Origin: Rufibacter roseolus
GTDB lineage: Bacteria; Bacteroidota; Bacteroidia; Cytophagales; Hymenobacteraceae
Reading direction: 5' to 3'
Assembly: GCF_017916365.1 (NCBI RefSeq)
Contig: NZ_JAFMSU010000001.1
Coordinates: 2,075,028-2,139,027, forward strand
DNA length: 64,000 nucleotides
Numbering within the stretch: position 1 is the first letter of the stretch; each line of letters starts with the position of its first letter. This document shows positions 56,176 to 63,754 of this stretch, piece by piece. The notes beneath the pieces were generated by a model. The model saw only the letters and a program-made list of their open reading frames with translations, was not told where the DNA came from and did no database searches. Both the position numbers and the translations under genes were made by a program.

Positions 56176-56758
56176 GTGCGTAATTTTCTTCGCATCTTCC
56201 CTTTTTACGCAGCAACGGACTATGCCCCGGTAGCTTGTATTTGAAGGGGGAATATATTACCCTGATTGAAATGCTTTGGGTCAGACCGGGTGGGCTGGAT
56301 TTAGACAGGTCTCCATAACGTTGTTCCAAGCCAGATTGGAGACCGGGAGCGGTAATGAGCAAAATTACACAAACTTCCTCTTTCGCGCCGTATCCTCAGC
56401 GGATTAGGGTTGAGCGGCGGTTACTTAGCCGTCCGGCCGCCGTGCCGTACCGTAGATCGGGTTATGAATGAGGGCGGACATTCCGGAGAATCCTGGTTGC
56501 CTGTTCCGTTTTTAGGTTTGTTCCGGCCGGTTGGTTGCCTTTCTGAGAGGGATTTCACCAAGCGGTGACGTAAGGGGCCTAATGATTTGAAGGTAGCCCT
56601 TGCTTTAACCCGCCCTTGGCAGGAAGCGTGAAAATATGGAGATATGCGAGCGGCTAATACCGGAAAGCCGTAGATTTCCGCTGAATCACGGGGCATTCCG
56701 AAGCTCCGTTTGTCAACAGCGGGTATCCCAGCAGATGAGCAGATGGAGAAACCACCCT
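56176..56758. other. 583-bp stretch after the second repeat
   Basis: 56231-56305 is a diverged copy of the response-regulator leader (shared TTGTATTTGA and GCTTTGGGT...GACCGGGT). On the minus strand ATGCGAAGAAAATTACGC at 56180-56197 may be a stub of the same gene start. Otherwise no gene is recognisable. Confidence 0.4.
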
Positions 56759-56944
56759 ATGATTCTCCTTGACTACCCAGCCTCGGAAGGCACAGGCAAG
56801 TGGTACCTGCCCAGTCGGGGGCAGTACTCAGTTACCAGGGGGATTGTCACCGTGGATGGTTTCGACTCCTTCTTCGAGGCCTACAGGTACGCCCTGAATC
56901 GGTTCGGCTCAGAGGACTTCCTGGTGAGGAAGAAAGGGTGGTGA
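56759..56944 (+). CDS. Hypothetical small protein
   Basis: ATG at 56759 opens a 61-residue frame (MILLDYPASEGTGKWYLPSRG ... VDGFDSFFEAYRYALNRFGSEDFLVRKKGW). The residue pattern, with an aromatic-rich amphipathic helix (SFFEAYRYALNRF), looks like a real small protein, but no family is recognised and the upstream frame extends further without clear start. Could be a remnant. Confidence 0.4.
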   Translation: MILLDYPASEGTGKWYLPSRGQYSVTRGIVTVDGFDSFFEAYRYALNRFGSEDFLVRKKGW

Positions 56945-57131
56945 GCCTACCACCCTCCAAGGTAGGGAATTCGCTTCGGCTGAAACCTTTTAGGGTGGAG
57001 CCCCAGAGTGATGAACGCCCGTTCGGGGTAGCGAAACCTGGCCACTCTGGAGCCCGTCTAGTGACACGGACTTCCCTGCCGGAATGCAGCCTTTGTATAG
57101 CCAGCATAAATTCAGACTAGAGAGGAAAGGC

Positions 57132-58514
57132 CTAATACCTGATTACCCGCACCGCCGCATGGCCGGCGGCCGTCTCTACCTGTGCGAGGTACATGCCCGG
57201 TGCCTGGCCGGAGAGATCCAGGGCCAGCTCCTGTCCTTCCCCCAAAAGGCGCCTTGAAATCACCCGGCCATTCGCTTGGGAAAGGGTGAGGATGGCCGGT
57301 CCCGCTTGGGGCCTCCCCATGACCAGAATGGCCTTGCCCTGAGTGGGGTTGGGCCGTGCCGAAAGGGAAAGCAGGGCTTCCTTGGCGGCCTTCACCGCCA
57401 CTACCTTCGACAACTCTTCCTTCCCGTCCGTGTCTACCTGCCGGAGGCGGTAATAGGCGGTGCCCGCCAAGGGTGACCTGTCCTCGAAGGCGTAGGTCTG
57501 GGCCACGCTGGAGGTGCCGTGCCCCCTTACCTGTCCCAAGGCTTGGAAAACCTTCCCGTCGGCGCTCCTCTCCACACCGAAGAAGTCGTTGTCTTTCTCC
57601 GAAGCCGTCGCCCAGGAAAGGGTCACCGCTCCAGGGGAAGGTTTGGCGGAGAAGGCGGTCAGCTGCACCGGCAGGGTCGTTGGTTCCGTCACCGGGATGG
57701 AGTAGGTGGCAGGCTCCGAGTACCGGGCGCTCCTCCCGGCAGGCGCCGCCATCCTTGCGGTGGATGAGGCGGCTGCGTCCCTTGCCACGTACGTGAAGGA
57801 GGCTACCCCTGAAAAGGAAGGGTTTGGCGTGAACACCAACTGGCCGGCCTGCCCTATGGTCAAGTCATAGGACCCGGCCTCGCTCACGGGAATATCGGCC
57901 AGGCCGCCCGGCACCCTCAGGCTCAGCTTCCCCTGCGCCGGGGCGGGAAGGGCCGTGACCCTGTATCCTGCGACCTGGCCTCCGCTGGCCTCCAGCGTGA
58001 TCTCAGCCTGCCCACCGATGTTTGGGATTGGCTTGGAGATCTTGCTCACGGCCGAGGGCACGGGCACTGCCCCTATGTATATGCTGTACACGGCCGGAAC
58101 GGCCGACTCCCTGCCGCCGGCGTCGATAACGGCGTAGGCGAAAGTGACAACCGTGCCGCCGGTCTTGCTGCCTACTTTGAAGTATAGCTGTCCGGTGCTC
58201 ACCACCTGGCCTGCCGAGAGTTCGACGGCGGTGCCGTTGCTGCCGGTAGACAGGGCACCGGAGGAGGGCAGTGATAGGATGCGGTACCTGAGCGCCTCGC
58301 CCTCCGCGTCGGTCCCCTCCAAGGGGGAGATCGCCTGCCAGGAACCCCATGCCCGGTCAACGGCGAATGACACGTTGCTGGCCACTGGGGCATTGTTTGC
58401 CTGTGCCAGGGAGGGAGCGGAAAAGGCAAGTGAAAAAAGCAGAGAGGCCGAAAATAGAAGCAGTCTAGCTGATTTGGGTACAAAGGGAAAATTCAAAAAA
58501 GCCAAAAACTCCAT
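57132..58514 (-). CDS. T9SS-exported protein with cadherin-like/Ig domains
   Basis: 460 residues. Signal peptide about 1-37 (ending SLAQA). Residues 40-150 form a cadherin-like/BIg segment (APVASNVSFAVDRAWGSWQAISPLEGTDAEGEALRYRILSLPSSGAL); 160-275 a second such fold (GYRVTALPAPAQGKLSL ... VFTPNPSFSGVASFTYVARD); 285-375 the T9SS-linked stretch LPVQLTAFSAKPSPGAVTLSWATASEKDNDFFGVERSADGKVFQALG ... YYRLRQVDTDGK; and a type A sorting domain (LSARPNPTQGKAILVM ... GMYLAQVE ... VRVIRY). Short surface protein of unknown binding partner; it faces away from the second repeat. Confidence 0.88.
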   Translation of the reverse strand: MEFLAFLNFPFVPKSARLLLFSASLLFSLAFSAPSLAQANNAPVASNVSFAVDRAWGSWQAISPLEGTDAEGEALRYRILSLPSSGALSTGSNGTAVELSAGQVVSTGQLYFKVGSKTGGTVVTFAYAVIDAGGRESAVPAVYSIYIGAVPVPSAVSKISKPIPNIGGQAEITLEASGGQVAGYRVTALPAPAQGKLSLRVPGGLADIPVSEAGSYDLTIGQAGQLVFTPNPSFSGVASFTYVARDAAASSTARMAAPAGRSARYSEPATYSIPVTEPTTLPVQLTAFSAKPSPGAVTLSWATASEKDNDFFGVERSADGKVFQALGQVRGHGTSSVAQTYAFEDRSPLAGTAYYRLRQVDTDGKEELSKVVAVKAAKEALLSLSARPNPTQGKAILVMGRPQAGPAILTLSQANGRVISRRLLGEGQELALDLSGQAPGMYLAQVETAAGHAAVRVIRY

Positions 58515-59038
58515 GGTAAGCTAAACAGGTAAACGCAATTATTGTAATATTCTTTTATCCTCGTTGGACAGTGTAAAGGTATGCCCACCCTCCCCGTAGC
58601 CAACAAGTAAACGACAGAGCCCGGCATATGCGGTGTGAAAGCGGAATTATGTTGGCTGAAGCAGCCTTCTGCGTGCGTAGGGAAGCACTTTACCCTAGCC
58701 AACCGGGTGAGGCCTCCGCTGGGGCAAGCGGTCACTTCTCAGTGGCCAGGCCTTCCCTGACGGAATGCCTCCTCTTGGGAATGTGGGTTTTCTGCAATTC
58801 CGGGGCCGTCTACCAAGCTGGGGAGGCCTTGGAAACTGCCTTCCTTGAAGTGCTCCGTAGCCCGGCCCCTGAAGTGCCGCCCAGCTCAAGGGGATTGCAT
58901 TCTCCCTGCACGGAGTGCGTGGATGGACATAGCCGCCCCGGCGTGACCGGGCCGGGAGGGCGGGTAAAGCCGCTTCACCCGCCCTCCTTCAGCAGGTTGG
59001 AGAGGATGATGTTAGCGTTATAGAGCGCCACCAACGGG
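58515..59038. other. 524-bp gap upstream of the T9SS gene
   Basis: No convincing gene. On the minus strand 58977-59042 reads DPLVALYNANIILSNLLKEGG and a stop, in a shifted frame just behind the STAS-like gene; it could be a coding remnant or a lost C-terminal extension of that protein. Confidence 0.4.
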
Positions 59039-59437
59039 TCACACCGCCCGAAGCCACTCCTCGGCGGCCTCCTTACCTTGGAAGGTGGTCACCATCACTC
59101 CCCTGACCCCGAACCCGAGCGCTTTGTCGGCCGAGAGCCTGGCGTACACGTCAGGGGAGTAGACGTGGGCCAGAAAACGGCACCCTGCCCGGTGCATCCG
59201 CGGGATCCAGTCCAGAGCCACCCACTCGGCCGCGTCCGACCACATGCCTGTGACGCGGGTGTTGTCGTTGAGGAGCTTGTGGCACTGGTGGAAGGCCAGT
59301 ACCTTCAGTATCCTCTCGCAGCCGTCCCTGACAGTTGCTTCCGTCTGTTCCCCGACCCAATCGGCGTAGAGGAGGTCACCCGCCATGCTGTGGCGGATGG
59401 CGATGTGGGGTTCGGAGATGAGTATTCTTCCGTCCAT
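59039..59437 (-). CDS. STAS/SEC14-like small protein, paralogue A
   Basis: 132 residues, one of three related proteins in this cluster. Shared frame: an early beta-strand pair (RHSMAGDLLYADWVG), helix with TEATVRDGCERILKVLAFH, strand plus turn KLLNDNTRVTGMWSDAAEWVALDWIPRMHRAGCRFLAHVYSPDVYARLSAD, and a final TTFQGKEAAEEWLRAV. The fold pattern (alternating strands and helices, conserved LLND and W....A..W...W.P) resembles STAS/SpoIIAA-like domains used as protein switches. Ligand, partner and phosphorylation site are not evident. It follows the GAF gene by 27 bp and is last in the minus-strand cluster. Confidence 0.75.
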   Translation of the reverse strand: MDGRILISEPHIAIRHSMAGDLLYADWVGEQTEATVRDGCERILKVLAFHQCHKLLNDNTRVTGMWSDAAEWVALDWIPRMHRAGCRFLAHVYSPDVYARLSADKALGFGVRGVMVTTFQGKEAAEEWLRAV

Positions 59438-59464
59438 TCTTGAGGTCTCTTCGTTGTCAATGTC

Positions 59465-59977
59465 TTAGGTTGTACCCCGCTCGATGCTCTCCATCACCAC
59501 GGAGGCGAGGCTCTCCAGCGCCCGCCGGTCGTCTTCGGAGAACTCCCTCGGCTCCCTGTCCACGAGGCAGAGAGCGCCGATGTTGAAGCCGTCCATGGTG
59601 GTCAGCGGCGCTGCCGCGTAGAAGCGGAGGCCGAGGCCGCCCGTCACCAGGGGGTTCGCCAGCAGGCAGGGTTCAGCGAGGGCGTTCTCGAAAACGGTGG
59701 TATCCGATCGGAGCACGGCCAGCGAGCAGAGGCTGGTGCCCCGGGGTACGGACGAAAGAGGCTCGGGCATGCCAGAGCTGCCCTTTGCGTGCACGTACTC
59801 GCGGTCCACCAGGTTCACTAGGGCAATGGGTACCTTGAACACGCGCGCCGCCATGGCCGCGATGTGCTTGAAGGTGCCTTCCTCCCGGTGGGTGTCCAGG
59901 AGGTGCAGGCTGCGCAGCTTGGCCAGCCTCTCCTCTTCGTTGTCGGGAATGAGGGGTATTCCAAAGGTATTCTCCAT
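59465..59977 (-). CDS. GAF domain protein
   Basis: 170 residues made almost entirely of one GAF domain: NEEERLAKLRSLHLLDTHREEGTFKHIAAMAARVFKVPIALVNLVDREYVHAKGSSG, SSVPRGTSLCSLAVLRSDTTVFENALAEP, GLRFYAAAPLTTMDGFNIGALCLVDREPREFSEDDRRALESLASVVMESIE. This subgroup often heads histidine kinases or diguanylate cyclases, but no output domain is attached here. A Cys sits in SLCSLAV, where some members bind a chromophore or sense redox; no more can be said. It belongs to the kinase-less sensory set. Confidence 0.88.
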   Translation of the reverse strand: MENTFGIPLIPDNEEERLAKLRSLHLLDTHREEGTFKHIAAMAARVFKVPIALVNLVDREYVHAKGSSGMPEPLSSVPRGTSLCSLAVLRSDTTVFENALAEPCLLANPLVTGGLGLRFYAAAPLTTMDGFNIGALCLVDREPREFSEDDRRALESLASVVMESIERGTT

Positions 59978-60497
59978 TAATTGCTGTTAGGGTAAGGGAC
60001 CGTGGCCGGTTTGCCCGCGGGTGTTCCTTCTAACCTGTTTCCGGGGGGGTGGGTTACAAAAATAAACATGGGTACGATTTCCTCCGCGGGTTTTAGTGCG
60101 TGATCTTCCCCCAAGCGCCGTAATCAGCATGCCCCCGGGCCCTCTGTCCTGCAACCCACATAGGGGGATTCTGCCGGCCTACCGCCAGTAAAGGGAGAAC
60201 CGAAGCATGGTGGCGCCAATTCCCCTTCCTTTTATTGGACAGCCGACAAGTGACGTATGAAAGGCACTCCTAAGCCATAGAGGCAAAAAGCCTTATTGTA
60301 TTCTTCCGATCTTTTTATTTTCTCTTACGTGAAAAGAGGTGATCGGCGGCAAGGCGTGACCAATACCCTCTTTTACACCAAACTCCGTAAACTTATGGGT
60401 TGTCTTCCTGGGCTCTTTCCCTCTTGTCGTGCCCTTGGTGTTTCGGTTTCCCGGAACTGTTGTGACCAAGCCTCCAGAATGGGGAAGCGCATCCCCC
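59978..60497. other. 520-bp gap inside the sensory cluster
   Basis: No coding frame with sensible residue composition on either strand; no hairpin or tRNA noticed. It probably holds the promoter of the GAF/STAS-like gene pair. Confidence 0.45.
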
Positions 60498-60920
60498 TCA
60501 GGTACCGACGGACTGAAGCCACGCCTCGGCCTTCCGCCGGTCGTCGAACGTTCTGATCTCGAACTCATCGCCGATCCGCTGTATCAGCGACTCCACCGTC
60601 ATGGTGGCGTAGATGCTGGTCGGCACGACATAGGCAAGGTATCGCAGGCCCGCCTTCCGCATCTGGGGCGCCCATTCTTTCTCGGCCCACTCCAAGGCCA
60701 TGTCCCAGGACCCGATCACGTGCTCGTTGCTGTTGAGGAGCTTGGTGAACGGCTCCTCCCTGATCATTTCCAGGTACTTGTGGCCGCCGCCCTTCACAGT
60801 TTCCTCTGACTGCGCCCCGTACCAGTGGCCGTAGACGATGGCGCCGAAGGTGGCCCTCCTGGCTCGAAAGTACACCTCCCCGAAAACTCTCTTCAATTCC
60901 ACCTGCCATACCTGGTCCAT
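60498..60920 (-). CDS. STAS/SEC14-like small protein, paralogue B
   Basis: The ATG at 60920 (MDQVWQVELKRVFGEVYFRA) lies 5 bp after the stop of the upstream paralogue, with AGGGGGA just before it, and gives 140 residues; an ATG at 60935 would overlap that gene. It shares the family frame: ATFGAIVYGHWYGAQSEETVKGGGHKYLEMI, FTKLLNSNEHVIGSWDMALEWAEKEWAPQMRKAGLRYLAYVVPTSIYATMTVESLIQRI, FDDRRKAEAWLQSV. Closest in the window to paralogue C, which precedes it in the same operon. Function unknown; probably a non-enzymatic switch or adaptor. Confidence 0.75.
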   Translation of the reverse strand: MDQVWQVELKRVFGEVYFRARRATFGAIVYGHWYGAQSEETVKGGGHKYLEMIREEPFTKLLNSNEHVIGSWDMALEWAEKEWAPQMRKAGLRYLAYVVPTSIYATMTVESLIQRIGDEFEIRTFDDRRKAEAWLQSVGT

Positions 60921-60925
60921 TCCCC

Positions 60926-61354
60926 CTAGGCCCATCTATTTGTGTTTTGGATTGAAAACTGCCGCAGCCATTGGCGGGCGGCGCTTATATTGTCGAACAC
61001 CCTCGCCTCGAAGGCCTTCAGGTTGGAGTAGAAGGCGGAGGCGGAGGACTCGGCGAAGGTCTGCGGGGTGGTCACCATCGCGAAGTGCCGCAGCCCGGCC
61101 CGGGCGGCCTGCGGCGCCCACTCTTTCACGACCCACTCCACGGAGTGGTCCCAACTCCCGATCACCTTGCTGGTGTCATTCAGCACGCAGTTGAACCCTG
61201 CTTTCCGCAGGGCGTCGGTGTAGGCCAGGGCGCCTGCCTTGAGGCTCTCCTCCGTCAGGTAGCCCATCCAGTCGGTGTGTACCCATTTGTTCTCGCGGTC
61301 CACCGTCACCGTTAGGTAGACATTGCCGAACGCGTTCCTGTACTCTTGTGTCAT
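60926..61354 (-). CDS. STAS/SEC14-like small protein, paralogue C
   Basis: 142 residues. VYLTVTVDRENKWVHTDWMGYLTEESLKAGALAYTDALRKAGFNCVLNDTSKVIGSWDHSVEWVVKEWAPQAARAGLRHFAMVTTPQTFAESSASAFYSNLKAFEARVFDNISAARQWLRQF aligns along its whole length with paralogues A and B, especially LND/LN-N, V-G-W/SW, EW, W-P and the end W-L. The order C-B with five bases between suggests duplication in place. It sits downstream of the CZB-like and PAS genes on the same strand. Confidence 0.75.
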   Translation of the reverse strand: MTQEYRNAFGNVYLTVTVDRENKWVHTDWMGYLTEESLKAGALAYTDALRKAGFNCVLNDTSKVIGSWDHSVEWVVKEWAPQAARAGLRHFAMVTTPQTFAESSASAFYSNLKAFEARVFDNISAARQWLRQFSIQNTNRWA

Positions 61355-61642
61355 AATGCGTACCTAGACGTAGGCTGTCGGCAAAGGTTGCGGGGAATAT
61401 TGATAAGTAATATTGATAACACGCCTTCTGCAATCACCTGGGTAAGAATTGACATTCATGGGATCCGAAATCCCTTACTTAGGGGCTGGCCGGCATTCCC
61501 CGATACTCTTCTCTGTAAAATACCGGGCTGCTGTTTATGGAGTAAGTCCATTTGCCAAGGGCGCCTCAATCGGCTGCCGTTTGAAAGGAGTCGGTGACGC
61601 CAGTTGCCCACTGATATCTCGCAGGTACTTGCAGGCATGTCC
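61355..61642. other. 288-bp gap between STAS-like and CZB-like genes
   Basis: Probable promoter area for the STAS-like pair; no gene seen. Confidence 0.4.
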
Positions 61643-62005
61643 TCAGGCATTGCTTTCGATCTCCGTCAGCAGCCTGATCAGTTCTTTTTCGCAGCCGTCA
61701 AGGTGGGATAACCCCGTTCGGGCCTCCTCTATCTTGCCTCCCTTATATAGGTTGACCAAACCCTTGGCGATGCTGGTGATGGACAGGTTTATTTTCTCGA
61801 TCTCCCTTATCTGGGGAAGGTGACCGTAGTTCTGCAGGGCGGAGCTGTACAGCCACTGCCCCAGGGAGTTCTCCCGCGCAGAGAGGACTGAGCCGTCTGA
61901 AGGGCTCCCGTACAGGATAGACCGAAGCTTTGATTTGAACAGGATGAACTTCACCCTAGCCTGCCGTATGTCCATACTCTGAAGATTATCCTGGCTGCCT
62001 AACAT
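61643..62005 (-). CDS. CZB-like domain protein lacking the usual zinc ligands
   Basis: 120 residues. ARVKFILFKSKLRSILYGSPSDGSVLSARENSLGQWLYSSALQNYGHLPQIREIEKINLSITSIAKGLVNLY has the length, spacing and the SLGQWLYSxxxxxYGxLP signature of CZB (chemoreceptor zinc-binding) domains. However, my alignment by eye puts Phe where the first ligand His stands, Asn at the Cys before LGxW, and Asn and Thr at the last two His. Helical coiled segment follows (GGKIEEARTGLSHLDGCEKELIRLLTEIE). In this phylum CZB proteins accompany PAS sensors; this one directly follows the PAS gene. Zinc sensing in the normal way seems unlikely. Confidence 0.65.
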   Translation of the reverse strand: MLGSQDNLQSMDIRQARVKFILFKSKLRSILYGSPSDGSVLSARENSLGQWLYSSALQNYGHLPQIREIEKINLSITSIAKGLVNLYKGGKIEEARTGLSHLDGCEKELIRLLTEIESNA

Positions 62006-62057
62006 GGTGGTGGGATGGTGAAGTGGGAACGCAAGCTGGACTGGTTTGTTCTTTACT

Positions 62058-63353
62058 TTATGGTTTTCCCTGGATGGCCTGCTTGGCCAGAACTAAATCC
62101 GTCACCTCAAACCCGAAGGTCACGATACCGGCTATTCTCCCGTCTTCCTCGAATGCCTGGTACACGAAGTTATAGTAGGTGTCGGCCATCTGCCCATCGC
62201 CAAGGCGGTCGATCTGGGCGAGCATCTCGTTGCCTACGAACGGTTCGCCGGTTTGGTACACATGGTCCAATAAGCTGAAAAAGCCCTGCCCCTCAAGTTC
62301 CGGCCAGGCCTGCGCGACCGTTCTCCCCAGGAACCCCCTTCCGGGGGCCAGCCTCTGGTAGTTGGGGTTCACCAGTTCATACACATGCTCAGGGCCCCTT
62401 TGTATGGCCACCAGCGCGGGCGCCTGCATGAACAGGCCATGCAGCATCCGGCGCTGGGAGTCGGCTTTCCGGGTGGCCTCCACCTCGCGGTCGAAGGAGG
62501 CCGCCAGTTCCTCGTTGGTCGCCACTAGCTCCTCCACCAGGCTTTTCTGCTCATGGTAGTCGGTGGTGCTGCCCACCCACATCACCACTTCCCCGTTCTG
62601 ATCCACACGGGGCAAGCCCTTGGTCAGGTGCCAGCGGTAGACGCCATCGTGCCGGCGCACCCGGTACTCCACCTGGTAGGGGGCCTTAGTGTCCACCGCT
62701 TTGCTCCAGGCACTACTGGCTTTCTGGGCATCCTCCGGGTGTACGACCTGTAACCACCCGTAGCCATAAAGCCGCTCCAGGGGGATCCCGGTGAACTCAG
62801 CCCACCTCTGGTTGTAGTAGTCGCAGTAACCGTCCGGCCGGGTGGTCCAGAACATCTGGGGCATGGACTCGGCCATAAACCTAAACTTCTCCTCGCTATC
62901 CCGCAGCGCCTTCTCGGCCGCCTTCTCCTCCGTAAGGTCCTTCACCTCGATGACCGTGGCCACGGGCAACCCGTTCTCGAAGATGGGGCTGGCCGCGCAG
63001 CTCACAGGGAAAAACGTGCCGTCCTTCCTGATGAACACATCCTGGTGGGCCCGAATACTGTTGTTTGTGGGGAGAGCCCGGTCGATGGGGCAGTCAGCCA
63101 TAGGGTAAGGGGTGCCGTCCGGGTGATGGTGGTGGATGATATCATGCAGTGGCCTGTCCTGTACCTCAGCGAAGGTGAATCCCGTCATCTTCTCGGCCGC
63201 CGGGTTCATGAACGTGCAGTAGCCCCTGTCATTCATCATGAACATGGCCACCGTGGCATTGTCGGTGATGGTGTTGGTGATCTTCAGCTGTTTCTCCAGC
63301 GCCGATTCAGATTCAATCAGGTTGGTCGTCTGCCCAGACATTATATTTTCCAT
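62058..63353 (-). CDS. Triple-PAS sensor protein without kinase core
   Basis: 431 residues. PAS-1 about 25-150 (TITDNATVAMFMMNDRGYCTFMNPAAEKMTGFTFAEVQDRPLHDIIHHHHPDGTPYPMADCPI ... VIEVKDLTEEKAAEKAL), PAS-2 about 155-275 (FMAESMPQMFWTTRPDGYCDYYNQRWAEFTGIPLERLYGYGWLQVVHPEDAQKA ... GSTTDYHEQK), a coiled linker (LVEELVATNEELAASFDREVEATRKADSQRR), PAS-3 about 305-425 (FMQAPALVAIQRGPEHVYELVNPNYQRL ... GIVTFGFEVTDLVLAKQAI). Relatives normally go on into HisKA/HATPase; here the protein stops eight residues after the last PAS, and no kinase domain is found downstream in any frame. It is a sensor with no visible output, first gene of the cluster. Confidence 0.88.
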   Translation of the reverse strand: MENIMSGQTTNLIESESALEKQLKITNTITDNATVAMFMMNDRGYCTFMNPAAEKMTGFTFAEVQDRPLHDIIHHHHPDGTPYPMADCPIDRALPTNNSIRAHQDVFIRKDGTFFPVSCAASPIFENGLPVATVIEVKDLTEEKAAEKALRDSEEKFRFMAESMPQMFWTTRPDGYCDYYNQRWAEFTGIPLERLYGYGWLQVVHPEDAQKASSAWSKAVDTKAPYQVEYRVRRHDGVYRWHLTKGLPRVDQNGEVVMWVGSTTDYHEQKSLVEELVATNEELAASFDREVEATRKADSQRRMLHGLFMQAPALVAIQRGPEHVYELVNPNYQRLAPGRGFLGRTVAQAWPELEGQGFFSLLDHVYQTGEPFVGNEMLAQIDRLGDGQMADTYYNFVYQAFEEDGRIAGIVTFGFEVTDLVLAKQAIQGKP

Positions 63354-63529
63354 TAGGCACGGGATAAATGGTCAACCGATTTTTTATCGGGGAGGCAATA
63401 TAAACATATTACGCATAGGCGTCCTTTAAAATCTTTCCGAATGGAATAGTCAGCATATAGGTTTCGGTGGATTGTATCCTATGGCTTCAACTTAAAGAGA
63501 ATATGACTGGCCGGTCGGCGGGGTTATAT

Positions 63530-63754
63530 TTATATATAAGTGGTGCAATCACCTTCACTCTGTTTAGGCCCATTCTGCTGGCAACATTGGCGGATGTAAT
63601 CTTTAGGGTGCCTAATATTCTTGGAGTTTATTCCAGTTCCATCTGAACCAACTTTATCTACATACAGACATCTTTTGAAAATTTCTTCTGCCTGTACTAT
63701 TTCCTCTGTTGTAGGTGTAAAGCTATTTAATCCACCTTCTACCGACTTATCCAT
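63530..63754 (-). CDS. Hypothetical small protein
   Basis: ATG at 63754 gives 74 residues (MDKSVEGGLNSFTPTTEEIVQAEEIFKRCLYVDKVGSDGTG ... HPKDYIRQCCQQ). The open frame runs eleven or more codons further upstream without a start. The FTPTTEEIVQAEEI and NIRHPKDYIRQ segments look like a true protein of unknown family. It lies in sequence of much lower GC than the genes before it, which may mark the end of the accessory segment. Confidence 0.5.
   Translation of the reverse strand: MDKSVEGGLNSFTPTTEEIVQAEEIFKRCLYVDKVGSDGTGINSKNIRHPKDYIRQCCQQNGPKQSEGDCTTYI

Noticed and set aside
47158-57131. Integrase or transposase gene in the island
   Set aside because: Looked for in all long frames on both strands; none shows recombinase motifs.
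56945-57131. Second small gene after the 61-residue ORF
   Set aside because: Only short frames; CAGAGTG/CACTCTG can pair but not convincingly as a terminator.
58628-59023. 131-codon plus-strand frame in the gap
   Set aside because: Composition rich in Pro, Arg, Cys and Gly without structure; not protein-like.
60296-60556. 86-codon plus-strand frame in the gap inside the sensory cluster
   Set aside because: It overlaps a supported gene and has no coherent residue pattern.
61449-61823. 124-codon plus-strand frame
   Set aside because: It overlaps the CZB-like gene on the other strand, and its Ser/Leu-rich translation looks random.
61870-61885. A third attachment-like sequence resembling CTCTCTGCG on the minus strand
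   Set aside because: It lies inside the CZB-like coding sequence and matches only about ten bases; without the following repeat sequence it is most likely chance.
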